DNA of 64,000 nt, taken from Sanderia malayensis (lineage: Eukaryota; Cnidaria; Scyphozoa; Semaeostomeae; Pelagiidae). A program made the position numbers and the translations under genes. Location: NCBI GenBank assembly GCA_013076295.1, contig RQOL01000855.1:1116001-1180000 (forward strand), written 5' to 3'. The notes beneath the pieces were generated by a model. It worked only from the letters and a program-made list of their open reading frames with translations. It made no database searches and was not told the DNA's origin. Positions 24,483 through 36,901 of this stretch are shown piece by piece. Every line of letters starts with the position of its first letter. Position 1 is the first letter of the stretch.

Positions 24483-25407
24483 TTTATTCAGCTGTAGTGC
24501 TGGAATTGTTGATATGCAATCTCAGTAAGCTACTGTAGTCAGTGTTTTTACTTAGTTACGTTTATCAGTTGTTATGATTTATTAGCTAGCTTGCCAGGTT
24601 GGTTATTAGCTACTGGGATACTCAATTAGCAAGCCACTCAGACAGATAGAAACCTCAGTTATTTGGTTGTGAAGATGCTGGATCAATTGCTAAGCAGCCA
24701 GTCATTTTGTTGTCCAGCCACTTAGTTCATGAATAAATTAGTCATTGACAATCAATACGTTTATTGTTACTTCAATTTTAAATTCCTCGATTTAGCTAAC
24801 ATCTCTGTCTTCCTCGACTTTGACTGGCATTTTGCTTGCTTTTGACTGGCGTGGTAACTCGAACTCTTGTTACCACCAACAAATTCCTTGTTGCCTCAAA
24901 TGTTTAAACCTTACTGTCAAACCTTATCCAGGTTTGACAGTACTCAGTAGCTGTAGTTGCTATAGTAATAAGTGCAAAATCGAGTTAACTTATTTAATAT
25001 TCCACCTGCGTGTCTTTTATTCTCGCAAATATATTCTGATAACAAACGTTTTAACTGGCTATATCAATGACCAAGGCAGCATCAATATTTCATAGCAACA
25101 ACAGTGCTGTATCACAATGCAATACGCAATATGCGGTGTTAGATAATAAGCCGTCTGCTTTACAGTGCTCAATCTCATTCCAGACAGACAGACAAACCAG
25201 GGACCATAACTCAGTAGGTTGTAGCTTGGAGTTTCACGTCAGACTGCGATCACCAAACAATTATGCATATAATTAAATACAAGTATATAATTATATAATT
25301 ATATATATATTATAGAGTGTTGCAGCCAGATTAGTTTGGAAAAAGTTTCATCTGCAGTCCTGAATTTCATTGCGTCTTTATATTCTAGCAGCACCTTGTT
25401 TCTCGAC

Positions 25408-28400
25408 ATGAAAGAAATATCTGCGATTCTCATAATTGCCTTTCTGGTGTTGATGAGAGCATCGTCCTGTAAAGGTACGTCATTAAACCATCACCATCTC
25501 TTTCAGTCGGTGGCTCTGTTACAGTAGAATCTTAGAACAACGAAGCTATCATATCATGTAATGAATTCTACAACGAAGCAAACACCTGCTTCTTTGTGCT
25601 GCTTTACTAGTCAATGACTCTCTATTATAATGTACCCAATTTCATGATATGGTCAACTCTATACTCTCTAAAGCAGACGCCTTTTTTGCAACGTTTCTGC
25701 TTTGAAGAACAATTTCACACGGGAGTCAATTTAGCAGAGCTGAAAGGAGTATGAAGCTGGTTCCCTTGCGAACCAAGGTACTACTCCAATGCATCAAGCA
25801 TTATAGCAAACATAGCATTGTTTTGATGCATTCTCTTTTTTATTTTCGTGATTTTATCCAGGCCAATCCCAGATCCAGTGCAATGTGACGAACATATGCA
25901 GATCATGGACAAGGAACGACTGTTTACCACCGGCGCCCGAACCCACTCTAGTGACGTCAGCTTTATTCATAGCTCCATCGCCTGGCATTGCGAATTCGTC
26001 CTATATTGTGTGTCCCGTCATTTCAAGATGGAATCTAACACAAGAGACAATGAATACAACTGATTTGATAAAAGAAGCAAGGCTCTTCTTGGATTGGCTG
26101 TGCAAATCCCCTTGCAGTAATTGTAAGTAATGTTGTCCTATTTAATTAAGGTCGGCGTTGTATTTTGAAGTTTCGGTGTGCCTGTTTATGTTATTGGTAA
26201 ACAAAAGAGGGGAGCTCCACGCCCTAAGATCCAGTGTGTAAGAATTCTGTCCATAGAATCGTCAAAATATCAATGCATGTTTCTTCGTTTTTACCACTGT
26301 AATAAATGGACCATTTGATGGATCGACATCAACTGTGTAAGTAAAAGGGAGTGCAGATTTTGTTTTATCTGACCTGCTGGTGTTACTTTTCAGCTATGGA
26401 TGCTTTGAAACGAAGTTGCATCAACGATAAACTGAGCACATACACCAATTCATCTTTTGCGAATACCACGACAACAAAGAACCTCACATTGATTCAAGAC
26501 GACAGGGAAGGCTTTCGATTGGCCATCGATGGAGAGTTGGAAAGATTGCATCGTATTTCAACCCAGCCCTTGGATTACGATGATGTTAAGCGTAGAATTG
26601 ACCATCTTGCTTCCCTACTGGCATTCAGCAATGCAACGATAAATGCATCAAACACTGCTGCTAGAAATTCGTCAACGTTAAGCAAGTCAGACGTCATTGC
26701 ATACGTGAATAACTTCACGCGTCAGTTGAATGAGAAGATGAATGCTTCGTACGGCTTTCTGAAATCAACAGCAAGCAATTTTGAAATTAAGATATTTGTG
26801 GAAGAGCTTGAGAAGTGGGTTCGAGCCCAGCAGAGATGGGTATCGCAATCCCTCCAGACTGCGTCAGTTTATCCATCGACTTCTAACGTTTCCATGGAAA
26901 TAGCAATAACCCCAACAACAACAACAACAACAGCACCAACAACAACAACATTGTTTTCAAAAACAATGACGTTATTGTACAGCAGCCATGCTACCGTGGT
27001 TTACCCTTCCTCGTGCTTTGTCCAAAGGTCTCATTGCTTTCAAGAAACCAAATGTCCAACAATAAGCACCGCTCAGCCTGACGTCATCAACCAATACCCA
27101 ATAACGAAATCGGAGCGATTGATGAGCTCACGTGGTGATGCGAACAAGAATTACAGACAAAGCACCAGCATTGCAACACTTGCTGGCAATAAAGCAATTG
27201 CTCCGACTGCATCGGCAAGTGGTATGACAACAACACTGTTGGTTACTGCCAGTCCAACAAGCAGTGTCGCAGCTCTAGATTACTGCGTCTATGATTGTCA
27301 AGGTACGAAGTAGCTCTTCATTCAACATTATGCTTTAATCAGTTTTGTCAGAACTTATTGGGAATTCCGCTATAGAGGACCTTGAAGAGAGCTAATCAAT
27401 AATTTATAATGTCGATGCTTTTTATAAGCACGTTCTTTTTACTGGGCACCGTGTAGTATCTTCTGCTTACGGTGCACTGTCATGCAATAAGATATCTTTG
27501 CTAGATCGGTTTGCCGCTGTTATATTAGTTACGGATGATGTTGTGCTCGAACAGCTTGTATAAGAGAGAGATAAGGGGACGAATACAAAAGTAGAAGGGG
27601 ACAGAGGCGGCCTAAGCTGTTTCAAAGAAAAGAATGCAGCTTCTCATTTTCACTTTTTTCTATCTCCCGAGCTTTAATTGTGAAATTTGCAATGCGTAAG
27701 GACCTGAGATGCATAATTAATAATGGGAAGATCATATCACCGGTTCAATTTATCAAGCGTATCTGCTTAATTAAATAAGATGGATTTTTGTTCTGTTGTT
27801 TAGTCTTTTATCGATAACTATCAATCTCATTCGTATGCATCATGAATTATGCAGAGCTCATAATCTTTATTCACGACGTTGCATTCATCAGATTAATATT
27901 CCAACGCATCCAGCTTTGCAAATTATCATTCGTCAGAATAAGGTCTTTGCACAGTATTATAGTTAGATGTTTTCATTGGCACTCTTATCCTGCTACAGGT
28001 ACCTGCAATGGCACAAAAACCATCGACTGTCAAAGTCGCTGCGGGGGAAACGCCACCGTCGACGATTGTGGACAATGCACCGGGGTATTCATGAATTTTT
28101 TATTTTCTTTACGTTTGTCCTATTTGTGTTCTCCGCCTTCACTTGTTTAATATTTTATGCTGCTTAGCTGGTTCTTTCGACAATCGGATGTTTATTGGGA
28201 TCTCTTTTTGTTGTGATCAGATGTGTCTCGTTTTAATTACCCAAATATGAGCTGTCTCCTTGTTTGGTCCATGTTTTACACATGCTATTGTTTATGTGTA
28301 GAAGCAAGCATAAGGGGAAACCTGTCATAGGTTAGGTGAAAGGGTTTGCAGTTCATTTGGCAGTTAGATGTTCGTGTAAAACCACCGTGATGATGGCAGA

Positions 28401-31400
28401 TAGAGTTATTCTCTTGTTGGAAGCAGTGGTAGACCCTTCAAGTTGAAGCAACTGCATTAGACGTCTGAAACGTGCCTAAAAGTATTCCGAATGCACTTAT
28501 TAGCAGGTTTAGAATATTTTTGATCCATATTTAACTCAATTTCAAAACTTGGTCTATCCAGTCAGCACTTTCATTGTTGTCAGTACTTACCCACTTGTTA
28601 CAAGCAGTCATAGACTATAAATTTTAATTAACCAACTGTTTTCAAGAGCTAAAACCTGTCAGTAAGTAATCGGAATGCCCTAGGATTTTATTGTCTTTTT
28701 TATTGTTCTCCAAATCATATTCTGTTTCTTTATGGTGCAGCGAGTCATTTTCTTTTATGGTCGAATAATTATCTTTCATAAATTAAAGAATATAGGCTAG
28801 TTTATATTCTCATTTTGCTTGTCTTCTTATCGTGCTACTATCTATCAAGTAAGACCCTTCTTGCCTGATTTGATGATCCCTTTTCCCGCAGGGCACGACG
28901 GGTAAAACGCGGAATTATCTGAAAGACTGCGCAGGCGTCTGCAATGGTCGATCGATGCTGGATGTTTGCGATGTTTGTGAGCAGCCGTCTCAGTTTGGTG
29001 CAAGTAGCAATGTTTCGAGGCATCAGGACTGTAATCATGTTTGTTTTGGTACAGCATCCATTGACCGATGTGGGATATGTATTGGCGGAAACACGGGCCG
29101 AACCGCGGCAGTACCAGATGCTTGTGGTAAGATAAGGGCTTTATATTTTACGGACCATGCATTGCATCAGTAGACCATACCTGTCTTTCACGCACTTTAC
29201 ATGCCTTACAGCAGGCAATGTTTTACATAGGCCATGTAATACCACGCATATGCTTTAGATTATTCTTGCTTTTGCTCAGGGTTCAACTACAGCTATAAGT
29301 AGTTGTGTAAGGCACAGGATAAAAGAAATTATCCTATGCGTTACACAAGCTAGGTTCTCGTACAAAACAACACAAAAACCATGTTTTGACCAATGTGTGA
29401 CAACAAATCGAATTAAACCATTCAGCTATGGAAGCATACTGTCTACAAAGGTTGAAATTTGATCTTTTGATTTGCGTATTCAGGAGTTTACTGCAATGGA
29501 GACAACAGCACTTGTAGCGGCTGTGACAATGTGCCAAACAGTGGAAAGGTCTTCGATGCTTGTGGTGTATGTGGTGGGAGTGGAACAACGTGTACTACAA
29601 TAACTTCAATTGTGCCAAACGTTGTCCCTAATGATGGCCGAAATGTGACAATACTTGGTGCCGGATTAAATGGCACAGAAGTGAGGTGTGTTATCGGAGC
29701 AACGACTGTAACTGGTATGCAAATTTTATTGTTTTAATTTTCGATGAAAAGGCAATTCTTTTCTGTATTCTTCCCCTCTTTCTTTCCTTCTGTTCTTCTT
29801 TATATTTTTCTTTCTTCGTTCCCTACTTCCGTCCTTCTTTCATTAAATTCTGAGTCTGACCTTTTTTGATTTTTCCATTCATTATTCGTGTAGTTATTCT
29901 TTTACCTAAAACATTCCCTCTTTCATTCTTCTTTCTGATAATGTTTCATTGGACGAAACAGTAATTTCGTCCTCTGCTCTCAAAGCTGGATATCTACCAA
30001 CTATAACTACCATCGCTATGTCAGCTTAACAATGCAGTAAAGAGCGTTTATTCAATTCTGTTATTGCAGCTACAATCGTGAACGTCACAAGTATAAAGTG
30101 CCTAGTTCCGGCCAACTCCAGCCCCGCTAATGTCAGTGTACGCGTGCATCTAACAAAAGCCGGCACTACAACCAGCCTTGGTCCACTTAGCATACTGTAC
30201 TATGATGCAAGCAGACTATCCTTTGAAGACGCTTGGCCTAAAGAGCAGATGAAATCGAAAACATCCGACATAACGATACGAGGCGTTGGATTTGTTTCCT
30301 CAAACGTGCGTCCTTTGTGTAGGATACACAACTCTACGATTGGTGACGTCAAAGCAACGTTTGTCAACAATACAGCTATCATATGCCAGTTACCTGGGGG
30401 CATGAAACCTGGGATATATGGCGTACAACTGCTTCTGAACGGATATCATTCTGTGAAGGGAGAGGAATCAAGAAATCTCCGATTTGAAATACTCACTGAG
30501 TCACCGAGGATGGTGAGAGCAAAATTTTCCAACACTGGCTCCCAGGTCATCATAGCGTTTAGTACAAGTGTTCAGCCGTTGTTGACTCTCTGCGAGAGGA
30601 TATTTGCAGCTAATGTTTCGCAAAGCTTTGGTCTCTCGTCCAAGTGCAGTTGGATCGGAAGTACTGAGCTACGAGTAACAACTGGTGAGTCGATTGGTAG
30701 TTTTTTTTAATCTATTAAGCTCATTAAATGCAATTTCTACCGATTTCTATGTGTAGAAGCAGGCATAAGTGGAAACCTGCGGCAGAAGAGGTCACAGGGT
30801 TTGCAGTTCAGAACTAGATGCTCGTGTAAAGACACCACCGTGATGTCCTACAGTGTTGAAACTTGTCTCAAAATGATCAGAAGGCCCTAATTAGTAGGTT
30901 TGGATTATTTGTTAGCCAAATTTCGGTCTATTTCAAAATATCGTTTGGGAGTTTGAGCGCTCATGGAGTATACATAAAGTAATTCATTTGTTGCATCCCT
31001 CGGGACTAACTTTTGAATCAACTCTCCTAGAGTTGGTTCAAAAGTTAGTATCGACCTCCTTGCAATCCTTAGAAAGCCTCCTCGAAGCTCTTGTTGAACG
31101 CTGGGGACAGGTTGCAATGAAATTTAAGTTGCAAATAGTCGCTATATGCTATTTCGATCATGCTCATCATGTTGCAACAAGTTTCAGCTCTCTAGGACAA
31201 TTGGTGAGGTGACAGGCTTTGGAGTTCAGAACTAGATGCTCATGTAAAGACGCAGCCGTGATGAGGCCAGTGCTTTAGAGTTGCTCGTTGCACAAAGGTT
31301 GCTTATAATTCCGACATTTTCCGTGTAGAGCAAATACAAGCGATTCTTTTTAAAATGAACATCTTTGGATCGATTGGTGCCAAGTTCATGAAATACAAGA

Positions 31401-34400
31401 ATTCATATTTACGTTAACAAATTATACACTCACTGCAAACGTTTGCTGGGAGAGAGATGACTGTATAACTAACATTCTCTTGTAACTATATGTTCGTTAT
31501 TAGGTGTCTTTTGATAGTGGCTGAATTTTACAACATTTCACTTCAATGTGACATCAACGTTCGTGAGAGTATACACTTAATCGTGTCTCTAATTTATTGC
31601 CGCATCATTTCTAACGACGTGTGGATCTTTTTTAGGTCAGAATGCGTCGGTATTGCCTGGTGATCACCTTGTTCTGGAAAGCAATGTGCTTTACGCATTG
31701 GAGCACAGCGAGGCAGCAAGTGGATCTATGGTTGTCAATGGTCCTGACGTGCCTTTGCTGCCAAATCCTGTTCTTAAAGGTTTTTCTCTTATGTTATTAT
31801 CTGCTAATTTGTTGGTTTCCTTTGTTTCGCTTTGCAACTGTGTCTATATCATTTATTGGGTTGTGATTTTTGTATTAACCCATGTTTATGTCACATTGCA
31901 TTTCATCAAACTTTATCAATCATGTCAATCAGGATGAACATTTAAAATGTGATTTGTTTTTTTGTGCAGGCCCTGATGTAATATCATCTTGCAGTGATCT
32001 GGAACTTAGTGCAGCTCAGTCCACGGGCTCCGGTGGTCGGAAAATGACTTTCAGATGGAGTGTGCGATTCGCAGAGAACGGTAGCATTGTTCAAACCAAT
32101 TATCAAACGTCATCAAACAGGTTGACAATACAAAGTAAGGATCTAGTAGCTAACCGAGAATACACCTATACAGTATCGGTCACGAATTTCTTGAGCAGTA
32201 GCCAGCCGAAGACTGCTTCATTCAAAACAAGAAAGGCATCCAGTCCCATTCCACAGCTGTCAATAATTCCATCATCTGATCCAAGCAAAGTCACCCTGGC
32301 CAATGATTTTTTTATCACTGCAAAAGTAGCTGTAAGTTTTATCATATAGTATCATCATTTGTTTACAAATTGTTTGCTTATTTATTTTCATTTATTTTCT
32401 CGTTGGCTTTCCGTTTTGTCTTATTCGCACTTTCTGCATTTGTTGCATAATTATTCGAATTTCTTCATGTTAATCTCCATCCATCCATCCATCCATCCAT
32501 CCATTTGTTCACCCATTCATCTTTTCATCCAACTGTCAATCCGTTCATCAATCTATTCATCCATCTTTTCTATCAATTCGCCGATCTATTCATGCATTCA
32601 TGCATCCACATATGCATCCATCCATCCATGCATCCACCTATCCATCCATCCATCCATCCAGCTGTCTATCTATCTGTCCATGCATTTATCAATCCGTTCA
32701 TCAATCTATTCATCCATCTTTTCTATCAATTCGCCGATCTATCCATGCCTCCATGCATCCACATATGCATCCATCCATCCATGCATCCACCTATCCATCC
32801 ATCCATCCATCCAGCTGTCTATCTATCTGTCCATGCATTTATCAATCCGTTCATCAATCTATTCATCCATCTTTTCTATCAATTCGCCGATCTATTCATG
32901 CATTCATGCATCCACATATGCATCCATCCATCCATGCATCCACCTATCCATCCATCCATCCATCCAGCTGTCTATCTATCTGTCCATGCATTTATCAATC
33001 CGTTCATCAATCTATTCATCCATCTTTTCTATCAATTCGCCGATCTATTCATGCATTCATGCATCCACATATGCATCCATCCATCCATGCATCCACCTAT
33101 CCATCCATCCATCCATCCAGCTGTCTATCTATCTGTCCATGCATTTATCAATCCGTTCATCAATCTATTCATCCATCTTTTCTATCAATTCGCCGATCTA
33201 TCCATGCTTCCATGCATCCACATATGCATCCATCCATCCATGCATCCACCTATCCATCCATCCATCCATCCATCCAGCTGTCTATCTATCTGTCCATGCA
33301 TTTATCAATCCGTTCATCAATCTATTCATCCATCTTTTCTATCAATTCGCCGATCTATCCATGCTTCCATGCATCCACCCATCCATCCATCAATATGTTA
33401 ATTATACATCCTTCTTTCTTCGTTCATCCCCCCTTTCCACTGTTCTTCTCATTACGCCAACAATATACCAATGCCAATGTCAATCTCTTTGTTTATTAAA
33501 ATCCTCTTAGGTATCACCATGCTCGAGTAACTTCACTGCTGGCTTCGCATGGTCATCAACTGATTCCTCGTTAAGCGACTCCTCCTCATTCAAGTCATCA
33601 TCAAGCAAGCAAACACTGGTCATCACCAAAGGTAACTTGCTTGCAGGCAAGACATACAGCATCACTCTCAGAGCACATTGGATAGAAGACAAAAGCATAA
33701 CAAGCCAGACCTCAATCACCCTGACAACGATGCTAAGGCCACTGGTTGCTGCCATTAAAGGAGGTAATTGACTAGTAATAATTTGGTTTACTTCCATGGT
33801 TGATTTGTTATTAAATTGAAGCTTCATACGTCCTATGAGGGAGCCAATGCAATTCAACACATAGGGGATTTGCTTAGTAGATAAATAATTTGGTTATAGA
33901 TCAGACAAATTCATCCTGTGATTTGTAGGAAAAAATTGTAAGATAATTTTTGTACAGAGGAATTTCTATATAACCAAACATTTATAGCAACAAATAAATG
34001 TTGTTCGTTACAATGGGAACTCACGGTGTTAGGTATTAGGGTACCCTGTGTGCTGTGAAGCAGTTCAAAGGGTTAAATATTAAGCTAGTCATTATATGAG
34101 AGGTATAGTGTATGAAGGAATCAAGCAATAGGTAGGTAAGCTACAATGCACAATGCCAACTGGATGTGAATACAATGTTGCATAATTCTACTTCACGTAA
34201 ATTCCCGTATAGTAGAGCCTGCCGAGTTTGCAGCCAGCTTATTATTGAAATACAATAGGTTATTGATTTTATCTTGTTTCCAGAGTAATTCTAGCCGAAA
34301 GGTTATAGTAAAGTAGGTTCTAGTATGCGGAGTTTTACTGAAATTCTACCTTACAGAACACCTACCATCCTATTTCAGGTGATTTTTCTGTTGGCAGTGA

Positions 34401-36801
34401 TGCTGGAAATTTCAGACTCGATGCAAGAAGTTTGTCGTACGACCCAGACAACATCGCAACATCCCTGACATTCACGTGGAAATGCGTCGATAAAACAACT
34501 AATGGTAATTGCATCTCATTAACAAGGAGACAACCGCTGAGCATTGCTTCCGAGGGCATCGTTTACATAAACCCGGCAGAGCTCAAGCAACGATCTTATA
34601 AGTTTACGTAAGTTTTGCATTATCTTAGCTATACTATGTTCTAATGTACTTTTAGTGATTTTCTGTGCTTGGTGGATGACGTCATTGGACGGTATGTGAT
34701 ATGACAGGCAGGCGATTGGAATTATGTAATTATTATTTTTTTTTAAATTAGTGATAAGGTGCTGAAAAGTGTCTTAAAGTGATAATCAGCCTAAACTGAG
34801 TACTAGGGATAGATCTTCTCCATTAAGCAATTAAGAGCTGTATCATACCTACATACTTGTAATGCATCCTATAATGGACAATGAACTCTCTCTTGTCAGA
34901 GTGAATGTGACGTCATTTTCGACCAGTCGATGGAAAACAGCGATAGCAACTGTAACAGTCAAAGCAGGGACTATTCCTGTCGTCACTATCAATGCTGTTT
35001 CCAGCAAAATTAAGCCTAATTCCAAACTGTCAATAAGAGCCACGGTCGTTATGAGACACAGTGGAACAGTGACTTGGAGTACTGACACTTCTTTATCAGG
35101 TATGACTTTGGCAATAACCTGTTCTCATCTGCACTCACTAGAATCTGGAGTTATGTTTCACCTTGGCAACAACTCTTGCCGTATGATGATGGGCCAACAT
35201 TCAGATTTTGGCACATTTGAAGTACCGTACGTCCTCGATTAAACCCCCACCCTCGAGTAAACCCCCACCCTCGCATAAGCCTCCCCCTCGAATAAACTCC
35301 CACCTCGAATAAACTCTAAATCGAAGACTTACGGTATTGTTCTTTGCTGTAGGATCAAGCTCAATGGATTTCAGCAATGCAAACAACTTCATCACGCAGC
35401 CAATGTTTACCTTCGAAGCTTCGGGAAATTCATCGGCCTATTTCGTTCTGAAGCCTGGTGTCCTCCAAGCAGGAGCAAGGTAGAAATCATGTTTTGTTTT
35501 GTCATTTCATGTAAGAAGAATATGGATGAAAATGAACGGGACCAGGGAACAGAGACAAGTATGAGACCCCAGCAAAATCGAAAATGCACAGAGACAAGTA
35601 TGAGACCCCAGCAAATTTGAATTTAGAGCTTAGAACTTAGAACTTGGAACTTAAAACTTAGAATTTAGAACTTAGAATTTAGAACTTAGAAACTCAGAAG
35701 CTCAGAAACTTAGAAACTGAGAAAATTAGAACGTAGAGCCTCAGAGACAATAAAAGTGATGCCACAGAATTACTGACACATGTTGTGTATTTGCATAGGT
35801 ATACACTGCGGCTAACTGCAAACGATGGAAGTAAAGATGGTTTTGGTCAAATTTCATTCGAAGTCTACGAAACTCCAACACCCGGAGATTTCACCGTAAC
35901 ACCGACAACAGTGGAAGCACTCAGCGATTTATCAATGACAGGTTTTAATGCATTAATCTTTTCATCCATCCCTCCATCCATCTGTTCATCCATTTATAAA
36001 TCCATCCATCCATCCATCCATCCATCCATCCATCCATCCATCCATCCATCCATCCATCCATCCATCCATCCACAACTCGTGTTACCTGATGCTATTACCC
36101 TAAATAGAACTTAATAATACTAGATAATAGATATTAATACTTTTGGCAATGCAATGAAATGAAAGCACAGGTGATTGTAATAAGTAATGTATCACATTGC
36201 CAACCGAATAAGGCCTCTCATTGAGACACTGTAATGCTTGTTATCGTTCATGTTATTCATTCCTATCGATACTGCTAATAGTTCATCTGTGTTGTGAACT
36301 ATTAGCGGTATCGATTACATCTGTATGGTGCTTTTGATAAAACTATCTATTTTCGCTACCATATACGTTTTACTTGGGGCTCTATATGCCAGAAGGCTAT
36401 AACTGATGGTATCAAGACCAACATATCGCAAAATATTCCTCTTTCCTTTCCACTTCTAATCTTTTCCTTGCGTAGCTCATTTATATATATGATTGCATGC
36501 CATGAAGCAATCTACATTGTTTACTCTGTTGTGACAACATGTGCAAGGTATAGTTTTCATCATTATTTGTATTTACAATGCTGTTCGTTTTTACAGCACC
36601 TCTTTGGACAACCTCTTCGGACTGTCTTCCTTTGAAGTATGAATTTGGCAGCTACGATGCGCAAGGCGTTCTGTTTACATCCTATGGGTTGCTTTCCGAT
36701 ATCAGCTTAACCGTACCTGCTGCACTTGGCAAAGGCGCATTGCACGCATTAATTATGACCGTCAAGGTGCTTAGTGCTTGTGGAACTATGACGGAAAAGA
36801 G
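25408..36801 (+). CDS. Large REJ/polycystin-1-like receptor with Cys-rich and IPT/TIG domains; 3' end lost in gap
   Basis: Exons: 25408-25474, 25862-26122, 26394-27302, 27999-28084, 28892-29126, 29484-29714, 30070-30684, 31636-31779, 31970-32331, 33511-33763, 34379-34607, 34900-35099, 35353-35479, 35799-35941, 36597-36801 (cut by the gap); phases all join, about 1355 residues so far. Domains in order: signal peptide ([20 protein letters not shown]); Asn-glycosylation-rich region with a Thr tract coded by ACA repeats (to about residue 410); Cys-rich repeats with [32 protein letters not shown] (about 412-560); IPT/TIG-like domain(s) ([14 protein letters not shown] onward, about 565-730); a pre-REJ segment with SKCSW and LPGDHLVLE; then REJ ([19 protein letters not shown]). 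Polycystin-1 relatives continue with GPS, PLAT and membrane segments, which would lie in missing sequence. Donors after exons 4, 8 and 14 are weak (GTATTC, GTTTTT, GTTTTA). Role inferred: cell-surface receptor. Confidence 0.82.
28293..28400. repeat. Intronic dispersed repeat, copy 1
   Basis: Starts TATGTGTAGAAGCAAGCATA and includes GGGTTTGCAGTTCA and GTGTAAAACCACCGTGATGA. Two further copies lie in later introns of the same gene (about 30750 and 31205). Confidence 0.6.
29757..29930. repeat. Polypyrimidine (TTC/TTTC) tract in intron
   Basis: A pyrimidine-rich low-complexity stretch within the intron after exon 6 of the REJ-type gene. It shows no other structure. Confidence 0.7.
30750..30850. 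repeat. Intronic dispersed repeat, copy 2 (with copy 3 at about 31205-31275)
   Basis: TATGTGTAGAAGCAGGCATA followed by GGGTTTGCAGTTCAGAACTA and GTAAAGACACCACCGTGATG matches the copy at 28293. A truncated third copy (GGAGTTCAGAACTAGATGCT, then GTAAAGACGCAGCCGTGATG) lies at about 31205-31275. Confidence 0.6.
31006..31053. repeat. Near-perfect inverted repeat (hairpin) in intron
   Basis: ACTAACTTTTGAATCAACTC is followed a few bases later by GAGTTGGTTCAAAAGTTAGT, giving a stem of about 20 bp with one mismatch. It lies between the second and third intronic repeat copies. Confidence 0.75.
32477..33393. repeat. CCAT-based minisatellite, six copies of a 153-bp unit
   Basis: The landmark CCGATCTAT recurs at 32581, 32734, 32887, 33040, 33193 and 33350: spacings 153, 153, 153, 153 and 157. 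Each unit is built of CCAT/TCAT tetramers with a fixed internal pattern. Since 153 is a multiple of 3 and the unit lacks stops in all three forward frames, long open frames run through it, but it sits inside the intron between exons 9 and 10 of the REJ-type gene and is not coding. Confidence 0.93.
35233..35322. repeat. Short tandem repeat of CCCCCACCCTCGA(G/A)TAAA type
   Basis: Four to five imperfect units of about 17-20 bp, ending in CTCGAATAAACTC, lie in an intron of the REJ-type gene. Confidence 0.7.
35622..35745. repeat. Low-complexity AACTTAGA repeat
   Basis: Variants of AACTTAGAA/ATTTAGAA follow one another about a dozen times in the intron between exons 13 and 14 of the REJ-type gene. 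Confidence 0.8.
35963..36073. repeat. (CCAT)n microsatellite
   Basis: About 18 uninterrupted CCAT units follow a short imperfect CCAT lead-in, in the intron right after exon 14 of the REJ-type gene. It shares its unit with the large minisatellite at 32477-33393. Confidence 0.95.
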
Positions 36802-36901
36802 NNNNNNNNNNNNNNNNNNNNNNNNNNNNNNNNNNNNNNNNNNNNNNNNNNNNNNNNNNNNNNNNNNNNNNNNNNNNNNNNNNNNNNNNNNNNNNNNNNN
36901 N
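36802..36901. other. Assembly gap (100 N)
   Basis: Exactly 100 N, the usual placeholder for a gap of unknown size. It interrupts exon 15 of the REJ-type gene within a Lys-Arg/Ser codon region, and no later exon of that gene is seen to its right. Confidence 0.98.

Larger units (their letters stand above)
21879..25407. other. Intergenic region with transposon-like pieces
   Basis: No exon is supported between the MCT-like gene B stop and the next signal peptide. It contains a 45-bp tandem duplication (23048-23130), a pogo/Tigger-like terminus near 23204 and a MITE-like element at 24026-24482. A long A/T dinucleotide-rich run lies at 25275-25312, just upstream of the REJ-type gene. Confidence 0.55.

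Noticed and set aside
32359..33510. Very long open frames (up to 383 codons, Ile-His-Pro-Ser repeats)
   Set aside because: Caused by a stop-free minisatellite with a unit length divisible by 3, lying within an intron whose flanking exons join cleanly.
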